Notes: generated by a model not told the origin, from the sequence alone. A DNA stretch of 5,516 nucleotides from Spartobacteria bacterium (GCA_003136515.1 PLEU01000175.1:1032-6547); one strand, 5' to 3'. Numbered from the stretch's first letter, positions 1 to 5,516 are shown. Numbers and translations are program-made.

Positions 1-6
1 TGGCCC

Positions 7-1155
7 ATGGCTCGATCTACTACCCTTTCCACCAAGCCCAAAGCAGCCTCCACCGAATCTGCCTCCGAACGACCGGAGGTCTCCCCAGCAGACTCCGGCA
101 GGAGTGATTATGCCAAGGATCCTATTAATGCTGGGTTGACCCCGGAAGAGAAGATCGGCTTTTACCGTCAGATGCTCCGCATCCGACGCTTTGAACAGCA
201 GGCTCTTGATTATTATCAGCAGGAAAAGATGGGGGGGTTTCTTCATCTCTACATCGGACAGGAGTCGGTGGCCGTCGGCACCGCTTCTCTCATGAACGGG
301 AACGACGAGATCATCACCGCCTACCGTGACCATGGACATGCGCTGGCGGTCGGCATGGGGATGAACGAATGCATGGCAGAACTTTTCGGTAAAGCAACCG
401 GGTGTTCCAGAGGAAAGGGTGGGTCGATGCACTTCTTCGCACCCGACAAACATTACTGGGGTGGTCACGGGATCGTTGCTGGACAGACGCCGCTCGGGCT
501 CGGACTTGCCTTCGCTCTGAAATACAAGGGGATCCATGGATGCGCCGTCTGCTTTCTTGGGGATGGTGCAGTGAATCAAGGAGTCTTCAGTGAATGCCTC
601 AATATGGCGGCCCTTTTTGAACTTCCGATAGTTTATGTGATTGAGAACAACGGCTACTCCATGGGAACGAGCTTGGAGCGTTCCTCGGCGATCAAGCACT
701 CACTAGCTTCGCGTGCCGAGGGCTTTGATGTGGACTGGGCGCTTTGCGGCGGATTCGAACTCTATGAGTTGCGCGCGGGGCTCGGTGCTGCAATGGAAAA
801 AGCCCGCACGCTCTCCAAGCCAACTGTTCTGGAAGTCGCAACCTACCGCTACTACGGCCACTCCGTTGCGGATGCTAATGCCAAGAAATACCGCTCTCCC
901 ATGGAGATCGAAAAATACAAGAAGGAGTACGATCCCATTACTCTATGGGAAAAACAGCTTATCAAAGAGCAGGTGCTCACGGAAGAGGCTGTTAAGAAAA
1001 TCGATACCGAGGTGAAGACTGAGGTTACAGCAGCCGTGGAGTTTGGGCTGACGAGTCCCTGGCCCGGTGAAGAAACCATATTCGAGGATGTCTACTACGA
1101 GGTAGACCACAAGACCGAGGCCGGACAGACCGGACGTCATTTCTTCAGCGAATGA
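7..1155 (+). CDS. pdhA: Pyruvate dehydrogenase E1 component, alpha subunit
   Basis: This subunit works with E1 beta to decarboxylate pyruvate using thiamine diphosphate (ThDP) and to reductively acetylate the lipoyl group of E2; it is cytoplasmic. The 382-residue protein shows the E1 alpha hallmarks in order: YRDHGHAL (about 106-113), GKGGSMHFF (137-145), and the ThDP/Mg motif opening with GDGAVNQG (185-192) and closing with the Asn pair at 214-215. The active-site loop segment YRYYGHS lies at 280-286, followed by YRSPMEIE. Residues 1 to about 40 are a Ser/Thr/Ala/Pro-rich, probably disordered extension that I do not recognise; homology starts near TPEEKIGFYRQM (45-56). The ATG at base 7 is the first visible start, but the frame is open to the left edge, so the true start could lie outside. 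pdhB and pdhC follow on the same strand, which favours pyruvate. Acetoin or branched-chain 2-oxoacid dehydrogenase E1 alpha are less likely alternatives. Confidence 0.93.
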   Translation: MARSTTLSTKPKAASTESASERPEVSPADSGRSDYAKDPINAGLTPEEKIGFYRQMLRIRRFEQQALDYYQQEKMGGFLHLYIGQESVAVGTASLMNGNDEIITAYRDHGHALAVGMGMNECMAELFGKATGCSRGKGGSMHFFAPDKHYWGGHGIVAGQTPLGLGLAFALKYKGIHGCAVCFLGDGAVNQGVFSECLNMAALFELPIVYVIENNGYSMGTSLERSSAIKHSLASRAEGFDVDWALCGGFELYELRAGLGAAMEKARTLSKPTVLEVATYRYYGHSVADANAKKYRSPMEIEKYKKEYDPITLWEKQLIKEQVLTEEAVKKIDTEVKTEVTAAVEFGLTSPWPGEETIFEDVYYEVDHKTEAGQTGRHFFSE

Positions 1156-1193
1156 AGACCAGATCCATTTTTAAATTGAATTCGGTCGCGCCC

Positions 1194-1215
1194 GTGCCGC
1201 TTACCCCAGCGGCGC
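1194..1215 (+). other. GC-rich stem-loop in the pdhA-pdhB spacer
   Basis: The arm GCCGCT (1196-1201) pairs perfectly with AGCGGC (1208-1213) around the six-base loop TACCCC. One G-U pair and one G-C pair extend the stem to eight base pairs (1194-1215). No T-run follows directly, so it is not a classical intrinsic terminator. It lies 38 bases after the pdhA stop and could be an mRNA-stability or processing hairpin that sets the pdhA to pdhB ratio. The pairing is seen in the sequence; the role is inferred. Confidence 0.4.
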
Positions 1216-1230
1216 TGTGCAGAATCTCGA

Positions 1231-1240
1231 AGGGGGAAGA
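1231..1240 (+). promoter_or_regulatory. Possible Shine-Dalgarno of the leader ORF before pdhB
   Basis: The purine run AGGGGGAAGA is the most SD-like stretch I noticed upstream of any start in the window. It lies 10 bases before the ATG at 1251 when measured from its end, or 14 bases from the end of AGGGGG, which is rather long. It points to the short ORF at 1251 rather than to the GTG of pdhB at 1325. Confidence 0.3.
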
Positions 1241-1250
1241 CATTTTTGTA

Positions 1251-1322
1251 ATGACTTCCGTCCAAAGTGCCTCTGCCAGTCGCAGGTTTCATCCATCATC
1301 CATCATCCATCATCTTTCTTAG
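1251..1322 (+). CDS. Possible 23-codon leader ORF ending at the pdhB start
   Basis: An ATG after a purine-rich SD-like stretch opens a 23-codon frame (starts MTSVQSASASRRF, then runs through the heptamer repeat as HPSSIIHH) and stops at TAG 1320-1322. That leaves two bases before the pdhB GTG at 1325. The arrangement would allow translational coupling, with ribosomes that finish the leader restarting at pdhB, whose own start lacks an SD. The peptide resembles no family I know and is too short to support by coding statistics. It could instead be the displaced N-terminus of pdhB, because one extra or one missing repeat-length change would join the two frames. Existence as a translated ORF is inferred, not shown. 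Confidence 0.25.
   Translation: MTSVQSASASRRFHPSSIIHHLS
1290..1314. repeat. Perfect 7-bp tandem repeat, CATCCAT x 3.6
   Basis: Three exact CATCCAT units (1290-1296, 1297-1303, 1304-1310) are followed by a partial CATC (1311-1314), ending 10 bases before the pdhB GTG. The unit contains no stop codon in any forward frame, and all three frames give the same cyclic peptide, HPSSIIH. Because seven is not a multiple of three, each gain or loss of a unit shifts the upstream frame relative to pdhB. Heptamer tandem repeats are known in some bacterial groups, for example the short tandem repeats of filamentous cyanobacteria; I cannot tell whether this unit recurs elsewhere in this genome. Confidence 0.9.
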
Positions 1323-1324
1323 CC

Positions 1325-2299
1325 GTGCCCGTCATCACCTACCGCCAGGCTCTAAACGAAGCTTTCGCCGAAGAACTCACCCGCGACGAGAATGTCTTTC
1401 TGATGGGAGAAGAGGTTGCCCAGTACAATGGAGCCTACAAAGTCACCGAGGGGCTTTGGGAGCGCTTTGGCTCCAAGCGTGTGATCGACACCCCGATCAG
1501 TGAGGCTGCATTTCTTGGCCTCGGCGTTGGGGCTGCCATGATGGGATTACGTCCAGTGGTGGAGCTGATGTTCTGGAGTTTCGCCTATGTTGGGTTTGAT
1601 CAGATCATCAACAATGCGGGCTGTGTCCGATACATGTCAGGGGGCCTGATCAATATCCCAATGGTCGTCCGAGGCCCCGCCAATGGGGGCACAAATGTAG
1701 GAGCGACTCATTCCCACACGCCGGAGAATTTTCTGGCCAACACCCCGGGCCTCAAGGTCGTCTGTCCTGCCACTCCGTATGATGCCAAGGGGCTCATGAT
1801 CTCCTCCATCCGCGACAACGATACCGTCTGCTTTATGGAAAATACCATCCTTTATGGAAATCTCGGCGAGGTTCCCGAAGGCTCCTACACAGTTCCCCTC
1901 GGCGTTGCCGAAGTGAAACGCGAGGGACTCGATGTCTCCCTCATCGCGCATGGCCGAGCCGTCCTGACCTCGCTGGCGGCCGCCGAGATCCTTGCAGCCC
2001 AGCATGGCATCGAGGCCGAGGTTGTCGATCTACGCTCCATCCGCCCCCTTGACGAGGAGACCATTCTCAATTCCGTAGCCAAGACCCACCGCGCCGTTCT
2101 TGTCGATGAAAACAAGCCCTTCTGCGGCGTTAGCGCCCAGATTGCAGCCCTCCTTGCCGAACATGCCTTTGATGATCTGGACGCCCCTGTCCTCCGCGTC
2201 ACCGCTCTTGACGCTCCAGCCATCTACAGCATGCCGTTGGAGAAGCTCCAGCTACCAGATGCCCAGGCAATCGTCGCCAGGGTGCTCGCCAGTTTTTAA
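1325..2299 (+). CDS. pdhB: Pyruvate dehydrogenase E1 component, beta subunit
   Basis: E1 beta completes the ThDP-dependent E1 heterotetramer and docks it to E2. Started at GTG 1325 it has 324 residues, the normal family length, and opens MPVITYRQALNEAF as E1 beta proteins usually do. Visible hallmarks are FLMGEEVAQYNGAYKV (25-40) with the catalytic Glu of the GEE motif (29/30), RVIDTPISE (52-60), GLRPVVELM (74-82), MSGGL (104-108), the active-site His in THSH (128-131), and the C-terminal transketolase domain with DLRSIRPLD (235-243). The frame is open further upstream to a GTG at 1217, but those 36 extra codons run through spacer hairpin-proximal sequence and the heptamer repeat, and look non-conserved. 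No SD precedes GTG 1325. Spacing to pdhC is 33 bases, so one operon is likely. Confidence 0.93.
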   Translation: MPVITYRQALNEAFAEELTRDENVFLMGEEVAQYNGAYKVTEGLWERFGSKRVIDTPISEAAFLGLGVGAAMMGLRPVVELMFWSFAYVGFDQIINNAGCVRYMSGGLINIPMVVRGPANGGTNVGATHSHTPENFLANTPGLKVVCPATPYDAKGLMISSIRDNDTVCFMENTILYGNLGEVPEGSYTVPLGVAEVKREGLDVSLIAHGRAVLTSLAAAEILAAQHGIEAEVVDLRSIRPLDEETILNSVAKTHRAVLVDENKPFCGVSAQIAALLAEHAFDDLDAPVLRVTALDAPAIYSMPLEKLQLPDAQAIVARVLASF

Positions 2300-2332
2300 C
2301 AGACACTTTTCACCTTCCAACGCACCACGCTT

Positions 2333-3622
2333 ATGCCAGAAATCACGATGCCCAAACTGAGCGACACCATGACGGAGGGCACCCTTCTCAAATGGCACAA
2401 GAAGAAAGGTGACACGGTGGAGGTGGGTGACATCTTGGCCGAGGTTGAGACCGACAAGGCCACCATGGAAATGGAGGCTTTCAAGGAGGGTATTCTCGCC
2501 GATATCTTTGTTGAAGAGGGAGGTAAGGTTCTCGTTGGTGCGCCGATCGCCCTCGTCCTTGCGGAAGGGGAAAAAGCCGGTGACAAGCCCAAGGCGGCAT
2601 CAGCCGCCCCGGTCGAGGAGGTTCCGACTACGCGAACCGCTGTTTCGGCTGGCCGTTCGATGACCCCATTGACCCCACGGGCCCGCGCCGCTGCTGCGGC
2701 TCGCAACGGGGTGGCTGGCTTTCCTCCCGCGACTCCGGGAATCCGGGTGAAATCCTCGCCGCTCGCCCGTAAGATTGCCGCCGCCCGGGGCGTCCGCCTT
2801 GAGACTCTCAAGGGAACCGGCCCCGGTGGCCGCATCATTGCCTATGATGTCGAGAATGCTCCCTTGGGGACAGGAACAAACGGCGGCTCCGTGGTCACCT
2901 CATCGGTGGCTGCAATCCTGCCGACTCCGATCGCAGGGATGCCCGAGACAAAGCAGCCGCTCAGCGGAATGCGCCGCATCATTGCCGAACGCCTCCTTGC
3001 CAGCAAGACCCAGATCCCGCACTTCTATCTCTCCGTTGAGCTCAACGCCGCACCGATGGTTGCCTTCCGCAAGGAACTCAACACCGCCGCCGAAAGCAAG
3101 ATCACCTTCAATGACATAGTCCTTGCCGCAGTGGCTCGTGCGGCTGTGGTGAAGCCCAAGATCAATGCCGCCTTTGCCGGAGACAGCATTGTCCAATACG
3201 GCAGCGTGAATGTGTCGGTCGCAATCGCTGTCGAGGACGGGCTTGTGACCCCGGTACTCCGCGATGCGCAGACGCTCTCGCTCCAGCAAATCAGCACTAC
3301 GGTGAAGGATCTAGCTTCCCGTGCCCGCGACAAAAAGCTTAAGCCCGAAGAATATGCAGGAGGCACGATCACCGTATCCAATCTTGGCGCCTATGGCATC
3401 GAGCAGTTTTACGCCATCGTGAATCCTCCACAGGCAGCCATCCTTGCTGTAGGGGCCATCGTGAAAAAACCGGTCGTTAATGAACGCGACGAAATCGAAG
3501 TCGGCCAGCGCATCACCATTACGCTCAGTGGAGATCACCGGGTGGTGGATGGAGCGGTGGCGGCGGAGTATATGGGGGCACTGCGCAAGCTGCTGGAATC
3601 TCCTGCACTGCTTCTTCTGTGA
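2333..3622 (+). CDS. pdhC: Dihydrolipoamide acetyltransferase, PDH E2 component
   Basis: E2 forms the core of the complex and moves the acetyl group from its lipoyl arm to CoA, making acetyl-CoA. The 429-residue protein has the full layout. A single N-terminal lipoyl domain spans about 1-78, with the lipoylated Lys42 in ETDKATMEME. An Ala/Pro-rich linker (about 80-138) follows, then the peripheral-subunit-binding domain (about 139-176, SSPLARKIAA through GTGPGGRI). The catalytic domain (about 205-429) carries GTITVSNLGAYG (344-355) and the active-site motif DHRVVDG (401-407), with His402 and Asp406. The start at ATG 2333 gives the canonical MPEITMPKLSDTM opening. No SD is visible upstream. 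One lipoyl domain matches alphaproteobacterial/mitochondria-like E2 rather than the three-domain gammaproteobacterial form. The E3 gene (lpd) does not follow it and must be elsewhere. Confidence 0.95.
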   Translation: MPEITMPKLSDTMTEGTLLKWHKKKGDTVEVGDILAEVETDKATMEMEAFKEGILADIFVEEGGKVLVGAPIALVLAEGEKAGDKPKAASAAPVEEVPTTRTAVSAGRSMTPLTPRARAAAAARNGVAGFPPATPGIRVKSSPLARKIAAARGVRLETLKGTGPGGRIIAYDVENAPLGTGTNGGSVVTSSVAAILPTPIAGMPETKQPLSGMRRIIAERLLASKTQIPHFYLSVELNAAPMVAFRKELNTAAESKITFNDIVLAAVARAAVVKPKINAAFAGDSIVQYGSVNVSVAIAVEDGLVTPVLRDAQTLSLQQISTTVKDLASRARDKKLKPEEYAGGTITVSNLGAYGIEQFYAIVNPPQAAILAVGAIVKKPVVNERDEIEVGQRITITLSGDHRVVDGAVAAEYMGALRKLLESPALLLL

Positions 3623-3640
3623 GAAGGAGTAGACTACTCT
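3611..3640 (+). other. Two small inverted repeats over the pdhC stop
   Basis: CTTCT (3611-3615) pairs with AGAAG (3622-3626), plus one wobble pair, spanning the pdhC TGA. Immediately after it GAGTAG-A-CTACTC (3627-3639) is a perfect 13-base palindrome with a single central base. Neither is followed by a T-run, so an intrinsic terminator is not supported. The palindrome could be a small operator or chance. The 71-base spacer to the carbonic anhydrase holds nothing else I can name. Confidence 0.2.
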
Positions 3641-3693
3641 CAGGCTCGCCAACCTTCTGTAAGAGTGCTATTGGGAGTGGAACCATTCTCCTC

Positions 3694-4455
3694 ATGAACA
3701 CGTTTAGCTCCTCCCTCCGTCCTCTTTGCCTTGCGTTACTTGTCTCCTTTTTAGTCTGTAGTGGAGCGATTATTCACCTCCGGGCAGCAGAGCTTGGTAC
3801 GGCCCCTGAGGATCCGCGCCGCGAGAGTCCCGATGCGGCGTTGACCGCTCTGAAAGAGGGGAACGGCCGTTTTCTCTCCGGAAATACGGTTTCCCATCTC
3901 GATGCCTTCAGCCGTGTGGCGGAGACGGCGTCCAATCAATATCCGATTGCCTGTGTTTTTGCCTGTGCGGACAGCCGAACTCCGCCGGAGGCTATCTTTG
4001 ATCTCGGAATTGGAGAACTCTTTGTCTGCCGCGTGGCGGGAGTGGCTTCCGGCGTAAACGATGAGGCGAGTCTGGAATATGGAACCGCTGTCTTGGGAGC
4101 GCCTCTTGTCGTGGTGATGGGTCATAAGAATTGCGGTGCGATGAAGGCCGCGATCGCAGGGAAGCCGCTTCCCGGAGTTCTGCCAAAGTTGATGGATCAG
4201 ATACTGCCGGCAGTGAAACGGGCTAAAGCAAAGTTTCCCAATGCGGATGCCGCAACCCTGCTCGCCGAAGCGACGAGGGAGCAAGTCATGGGGGAGATCA
4301 ATCACCTTCTTAAGAGTCCCGTGATTTCAGCTCAGGTAGCCGCCGGCAAGCTCAAGATTGTCGGTGCCATCTACAGCATCGACGATGGAAAGATCGACTG
4401 GCTTGGCGAGAGCCCTGATCAATTGGCAATTTTGAAGAGAGAGCACCTGAAGTAG
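3694..4455 (+). CDS. Beta-class carbonic anhydrase, exported
   Basis: The enzyme interconverts CO2 and bicarbonate with a catalytic zinc. With the ATG at 3694 the protein is 253 residues. It shows the beta-class zinc site: Cys91, Asp93 and Arg95 in ACADSRTPPE, and His144 and Cys147 in MGHKNCGAM. The fold signature SPDAALTALKEGNGRFLSGN (45-64) and the C-terminal KIVGAIYSIDDGKIDWL (221-237) also fit. Residues 11-27 form a hydrophobic helix after a short n-region with one Arg, and cleavage near Ala31/Ala32 before ELG is plausible, so export to the periplasm is inferred. Cys22 has Val before it, so it does not make a lipobox. A GTG at 3619, overlapping the pdhC stop as GTGA, would add 25 residues and spoil the signal peptide; I prefer the ATG. 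The next gene starts five bases after its stop. Confidence 0.9.
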   Translation: MNTFSSSLRPLCLALLVSFLVCSGAIIHLRAAELGTAPEDPRRESPDAALTALKEGNGRFLSGNTVSHLDAFSRVAETASNQYPIACVFACADSRTPPEAIFDLGIGELFVCRVAGVASGVNDEASLEYGTAVLGAPLVVVMGHKNCGAMKAAIAGKPLPGVLPKLMDQILPAVKRAKAKFPNADAATLLAEATREQVMGEINHLLKSPVISAQVAAGKLKIVGAIYSIDDGKIDWLGESPDQLAILKREHLK

Positions 4456-4460
4456 ACAAA

Positions 4461-4889
4461 GTGTTTGCGGGGCTGCTGACTTCGTTCGGACTTGGTTTTT
4501 GTTATTTTATAAGCGCCATTCCGGCCGGGGTCGCTGTCCATGCACCCGTCTGGGCCGCAGCGATGGCGGCGTGGTTGGGATATTCATTCGGCGGGACGGT
4601 GGTGCTGCTGGCCGGTGCACCATTGCGATCGTGGGTTCTCTCAAAGCTTAAAATCGATCCACAACCCGATGCGAAAAAGCTCTTCTGGCGGATCTGGGCT
4701 CGGTTCGGGCTCTGGGGACTTGGGCTGATCGCCCCGGTGACAATCGGACCGCAGGCCACGGCAGCGGTGGCGCTAGTTCTTGGGGAGCGTCCTCTCAGAA
4801 TCCAGATGGCGATTTCGCTGGGCATCCTTCCTTGGACACTTCTGTTCGCCATGATGACTGGTCTGGGGGCACATTTCTCGAAGCATTGA
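4461..4889 (+). CDS. Small multi-pass membrane protein, possibly Sm_multidrug_ex-like
   Basis: I do not recognise this 142-residue protein with certainty. It has about four hydrophobic segments (roughly 2-25, 28-53, 81-107, 114-137). A central basic, hydrophilic loop (56-80, with SKLKIDPQPDAKK) separates two halves, each containing a broken helix: AIPAG (19-23) in the first, and GLIAPVTIGPQAT (88-100) in the second. That two-half pattern, with proline/glycine re-entrant-looking segments, resembles the small multidrug export protein family (PF06695), though its usual ELRGAIP motif is absent. The substrate is unknown. The GTG at 4461 lies five bases after the carbonic anhydrase stop; no ATG or other GTG/TTG start is available upstream before the in-frame stop at 4416. 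Close spacing implies co-transcription with the carbonic anhydrase. It is probably a real gene, since it fills the space exactly and is clearly membrane-like. Confidence 0.75.
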   Translation: MFAGLLTSFGLGFCYFISAIPAGVAVHAPVWAAAMAAWLGYSFGGTVVLLAGAPLRSWVLSKLKIDPQPDAKKLFWRIWARFGLWGLGLIAPVTIGPQATAAVALVLGERPLRIQMAISLGILPWTLLFAMMTGLGAHFSKH

Positions 4890-4902
4890 TATACCGATGC
4901 CG

Positions 4903-4917
4903 AGGCGATCACCGCCT
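4903..4917. terminator. Weak hairpin between convergent genes
   Basis: AGGCG (4903-4907) and CGCCT (4913-4917) can form a five-base-pair stem with a five-base loop, in the 26-base gap between the two convergent stop codons and touching the - strand stop. No T-run follows on either strand, so it is a poor intrinsic terminator, supported mainly by its position. Confidence 0.2.
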
Positions 4918-5516
4918 ACCCGATCCCTCCTAGGCAGATGTATTTCAGTGCAAGATAGTCATCAATGCCATGCCGCGACCCCTCGCGCCCATAGCCGGAT
5001 TCCTTGATGCCACCGAACGGAGCAGCTGCGTTTGAAAGCAGCCCAGTGTTCACTCCAACCATGCCGCACTCTAGTGCCTCGGCCACACGCCAGATGCGCG
5101 CGATATCACGACTGTAGAAATAAGCTGCGAGACCGGATTCCGTTGCGTTTGCCAGAGACATAGCTTCCTCATCCGAATTGAAAATAAAGATCGGGGCAAC
5201 CGGACCAAAGATCTCTTCCCTTGCGATCGCCATACTGGGCGTGCAACCGGAGAGGATGGTCGGCATAAAAAAAGTTCCACCGAGGGAATGCCGATTTCCT
5301 CCTGCAATCACCGTGGCCCCTTGGGCGGTGGCATCGGCCAACAGAAGTTCCACATTCGTGATGGCAGCCTCATCGATGAGTGGCCCTTGGGTGACTCCCT
5401 GTTGAGTGCCAGGGCCAACACACAGTTTCTGAATGGCCTCGCTTAGCAGGCTCGTGAAACGCTCAGCAATACTTTGGTGAAGAAGGATGCGATTGGCGCA
5501 GACACAGGTCTGGCCG
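4916..5516 (-). CDS. gabD: NAD(P)-dependent succinate-semialdehyde dehydrogenase, C-terminal part
   Basis: The enzyme oxidises succinate semialdehyde to succinate, the last step of GABA degradation or of a 2-oxoglutarate bypass. Only the last 199 residues are in the window; the frame is open to the right edge and the start lies beyond it. The fragment begins at GQTCVCANR with the catalytic Cys (codon 5504-5506). It continues with GPLIDE (44-49), EEIFGPVAP (100-108), NATESGLAAYFYSRD (123-137), VGVNTGLLSN (153-162) and PFGGIKESGYGREGS (166-180). Length from the catalytic Cys to the C-terminus matches E. coli GabD. Ser161 of the fragment aligns with human SSADH Ser498, which contacts the substrate carboxylate, favouring this substrate over glutarate semialdehyde or generic aldehydes. 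The nucleotide-binding half and the catalytic Glu are outside, so cofactor choice cannot be read. The gene converges on the membrane-protein gene with a 26-base gap. Confidence 0.9.
   Translation of the reverse strand, partial: GQTCVCANRILLHQSIAERFTSLLSEAIQKLCVGPGTQQGVTQGPLIDEAAITNVELLLADATAQGATVIAGGNRHSLGGTFFMPTILSGCTPSMAIAREEIFGPVAPIFIFNSDEEAMSLANATESGLAAYFYSRDIARIWRVAEALECGMVGVNTGLLSNAAAPFGGIKESGYGREGSRHGIDDYLALKYICLGGIG

Noticed and set aside
1290..1314. CRISPR-like repeat array
   Set aside because: Units are only 7 bp, directly adjacent, with no spacers and no cas genes nearby; it is a simple tandem repeat.
1217..1324. GTG 1217 as the start of pdhB
   Set aside because: It adds 36 residues that begin near the hairpin and read through the heptamer repeat, with no resemblance to E1 beta; the GTG at 1325 gives the canonical MPVITYRQAL opening and normal length.
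2296..2838. 180-codon ORF on the - strand opposite pdhC
   Set aside because: It lies wholly opposite the lipoyl, linker and binding-domain region of a clear E2 gene, is rich in Arg, Ser, Pro and Ala as expected of antisense shadow frames, and shows no domain.
7..3622. Acetoin or branched-chain 2-oxoacid dehydrogenase operon instead of PDH
   Set aside because: Motifs across E1 alpha, E1 beta and E2 match the pyruvate enzymes most closely, and no acetoin or branched-chain accessory genes are present; substrate specificity still cannot be proven from sequence alone.
3627..3639. Palindrome GAGTAG-A-CTACTC as a terminator
   Set aside because: The perfect symmetry leaves at most a five-pair stem with a three-base loop, and no T-run follows; kept only as a low-confidence inverted repeat.
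3751..4305. 184-codon ORF on the - strand opposite the carbonic anhydrase
   Set aside because: It overlaps almost all of a gene with an intact catalytic zinc site, and its Arg/His-rich product has no recognisable motif.
4916..5353. Separate short dehydrogenase gene starting at 5353
   Set aside because: The codon at 5353 is an internal GTG; the same frame continues without a stop to the window edge and includes the catalytic Cys motif, so this is one partial gene.

Overview
The window is ordinary bacterial chromosome carrying central carbon metabolism. It holds five genes on the + strand and one convergent partial gene on the - strand. The proteins resemble the mitochondrial/alphaproteobacterial (alpha2beta2 E1) type of pyruvate dehydrogenase. 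The DNA looks moderately GC-rich (by eye, not counted), and most starts lack a good Shine-Dalgarno. I lean towards a PVC-group bacterium such as a member of Verrucomicrobiota, but this is a weak guess from style. No rRNA, tRNA, mobile element, CRISPR array or phage gene is visible.

Layout: (1) 7-1155, pdhA, E1 alpha of pyruvate dehydrogenase. (2) 1156-1324, a 169-base spacer with a GC-rich hairpin, a possible 23-codon leader ORF and a perfect 7-bp tandem repeat (CATCCAT, about 3.6 copies) directly upstream of pdhB. (3) 1325-2299, pdhB, E1 beta, best started at a GTG. (4) 2333-3622, pdhC, E2 acetyltransferase with one lipoyl domain. (5) 3694-4455, a beta-carbonic anhydrase with a signal peptide. 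(6) 4461-4889, a small four-helix membrane protein, probably co-transcribed with the carbonic anhydrase. (7) 4916-5516 on the - strand, the C-terminal 199 residues of a GabD-type succinate-semialdehyde dehydrogenase that continues past the right edge.

How the genes fit together: E1 alpha/beta decarboxylates pyruvate with thiamine diphosphate and passes the acetyl group to the lipoyl arm of E2, giving acetyl-CoA and CO2. The E3 dihydrolipoamide dehydrogenase is not in the window. The carbonic anhydrase next door interconverts CO2 and bicarbonate but appears to be exported, so a direct link to PDH-derived CO2 is only a hypothesis. The dehydrogenase at the right edge belongs to a separate, oppositely transcribed unit and would make succinate from succinate semialdehyde.

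The most interesting signal is the spacer before pdhB. The heptamer repeat is open in all three frames and its unit length is not a multiple of three. As a result, gain of one copy would fuse an upstream ATG (preceded by a purine-rich, SD-like stretch) in frame with pdhB. This could be a slippage-sensitive translational switch, a copy-number error in the assembly, or neutral repeat. I did not find a convincing new biological system.
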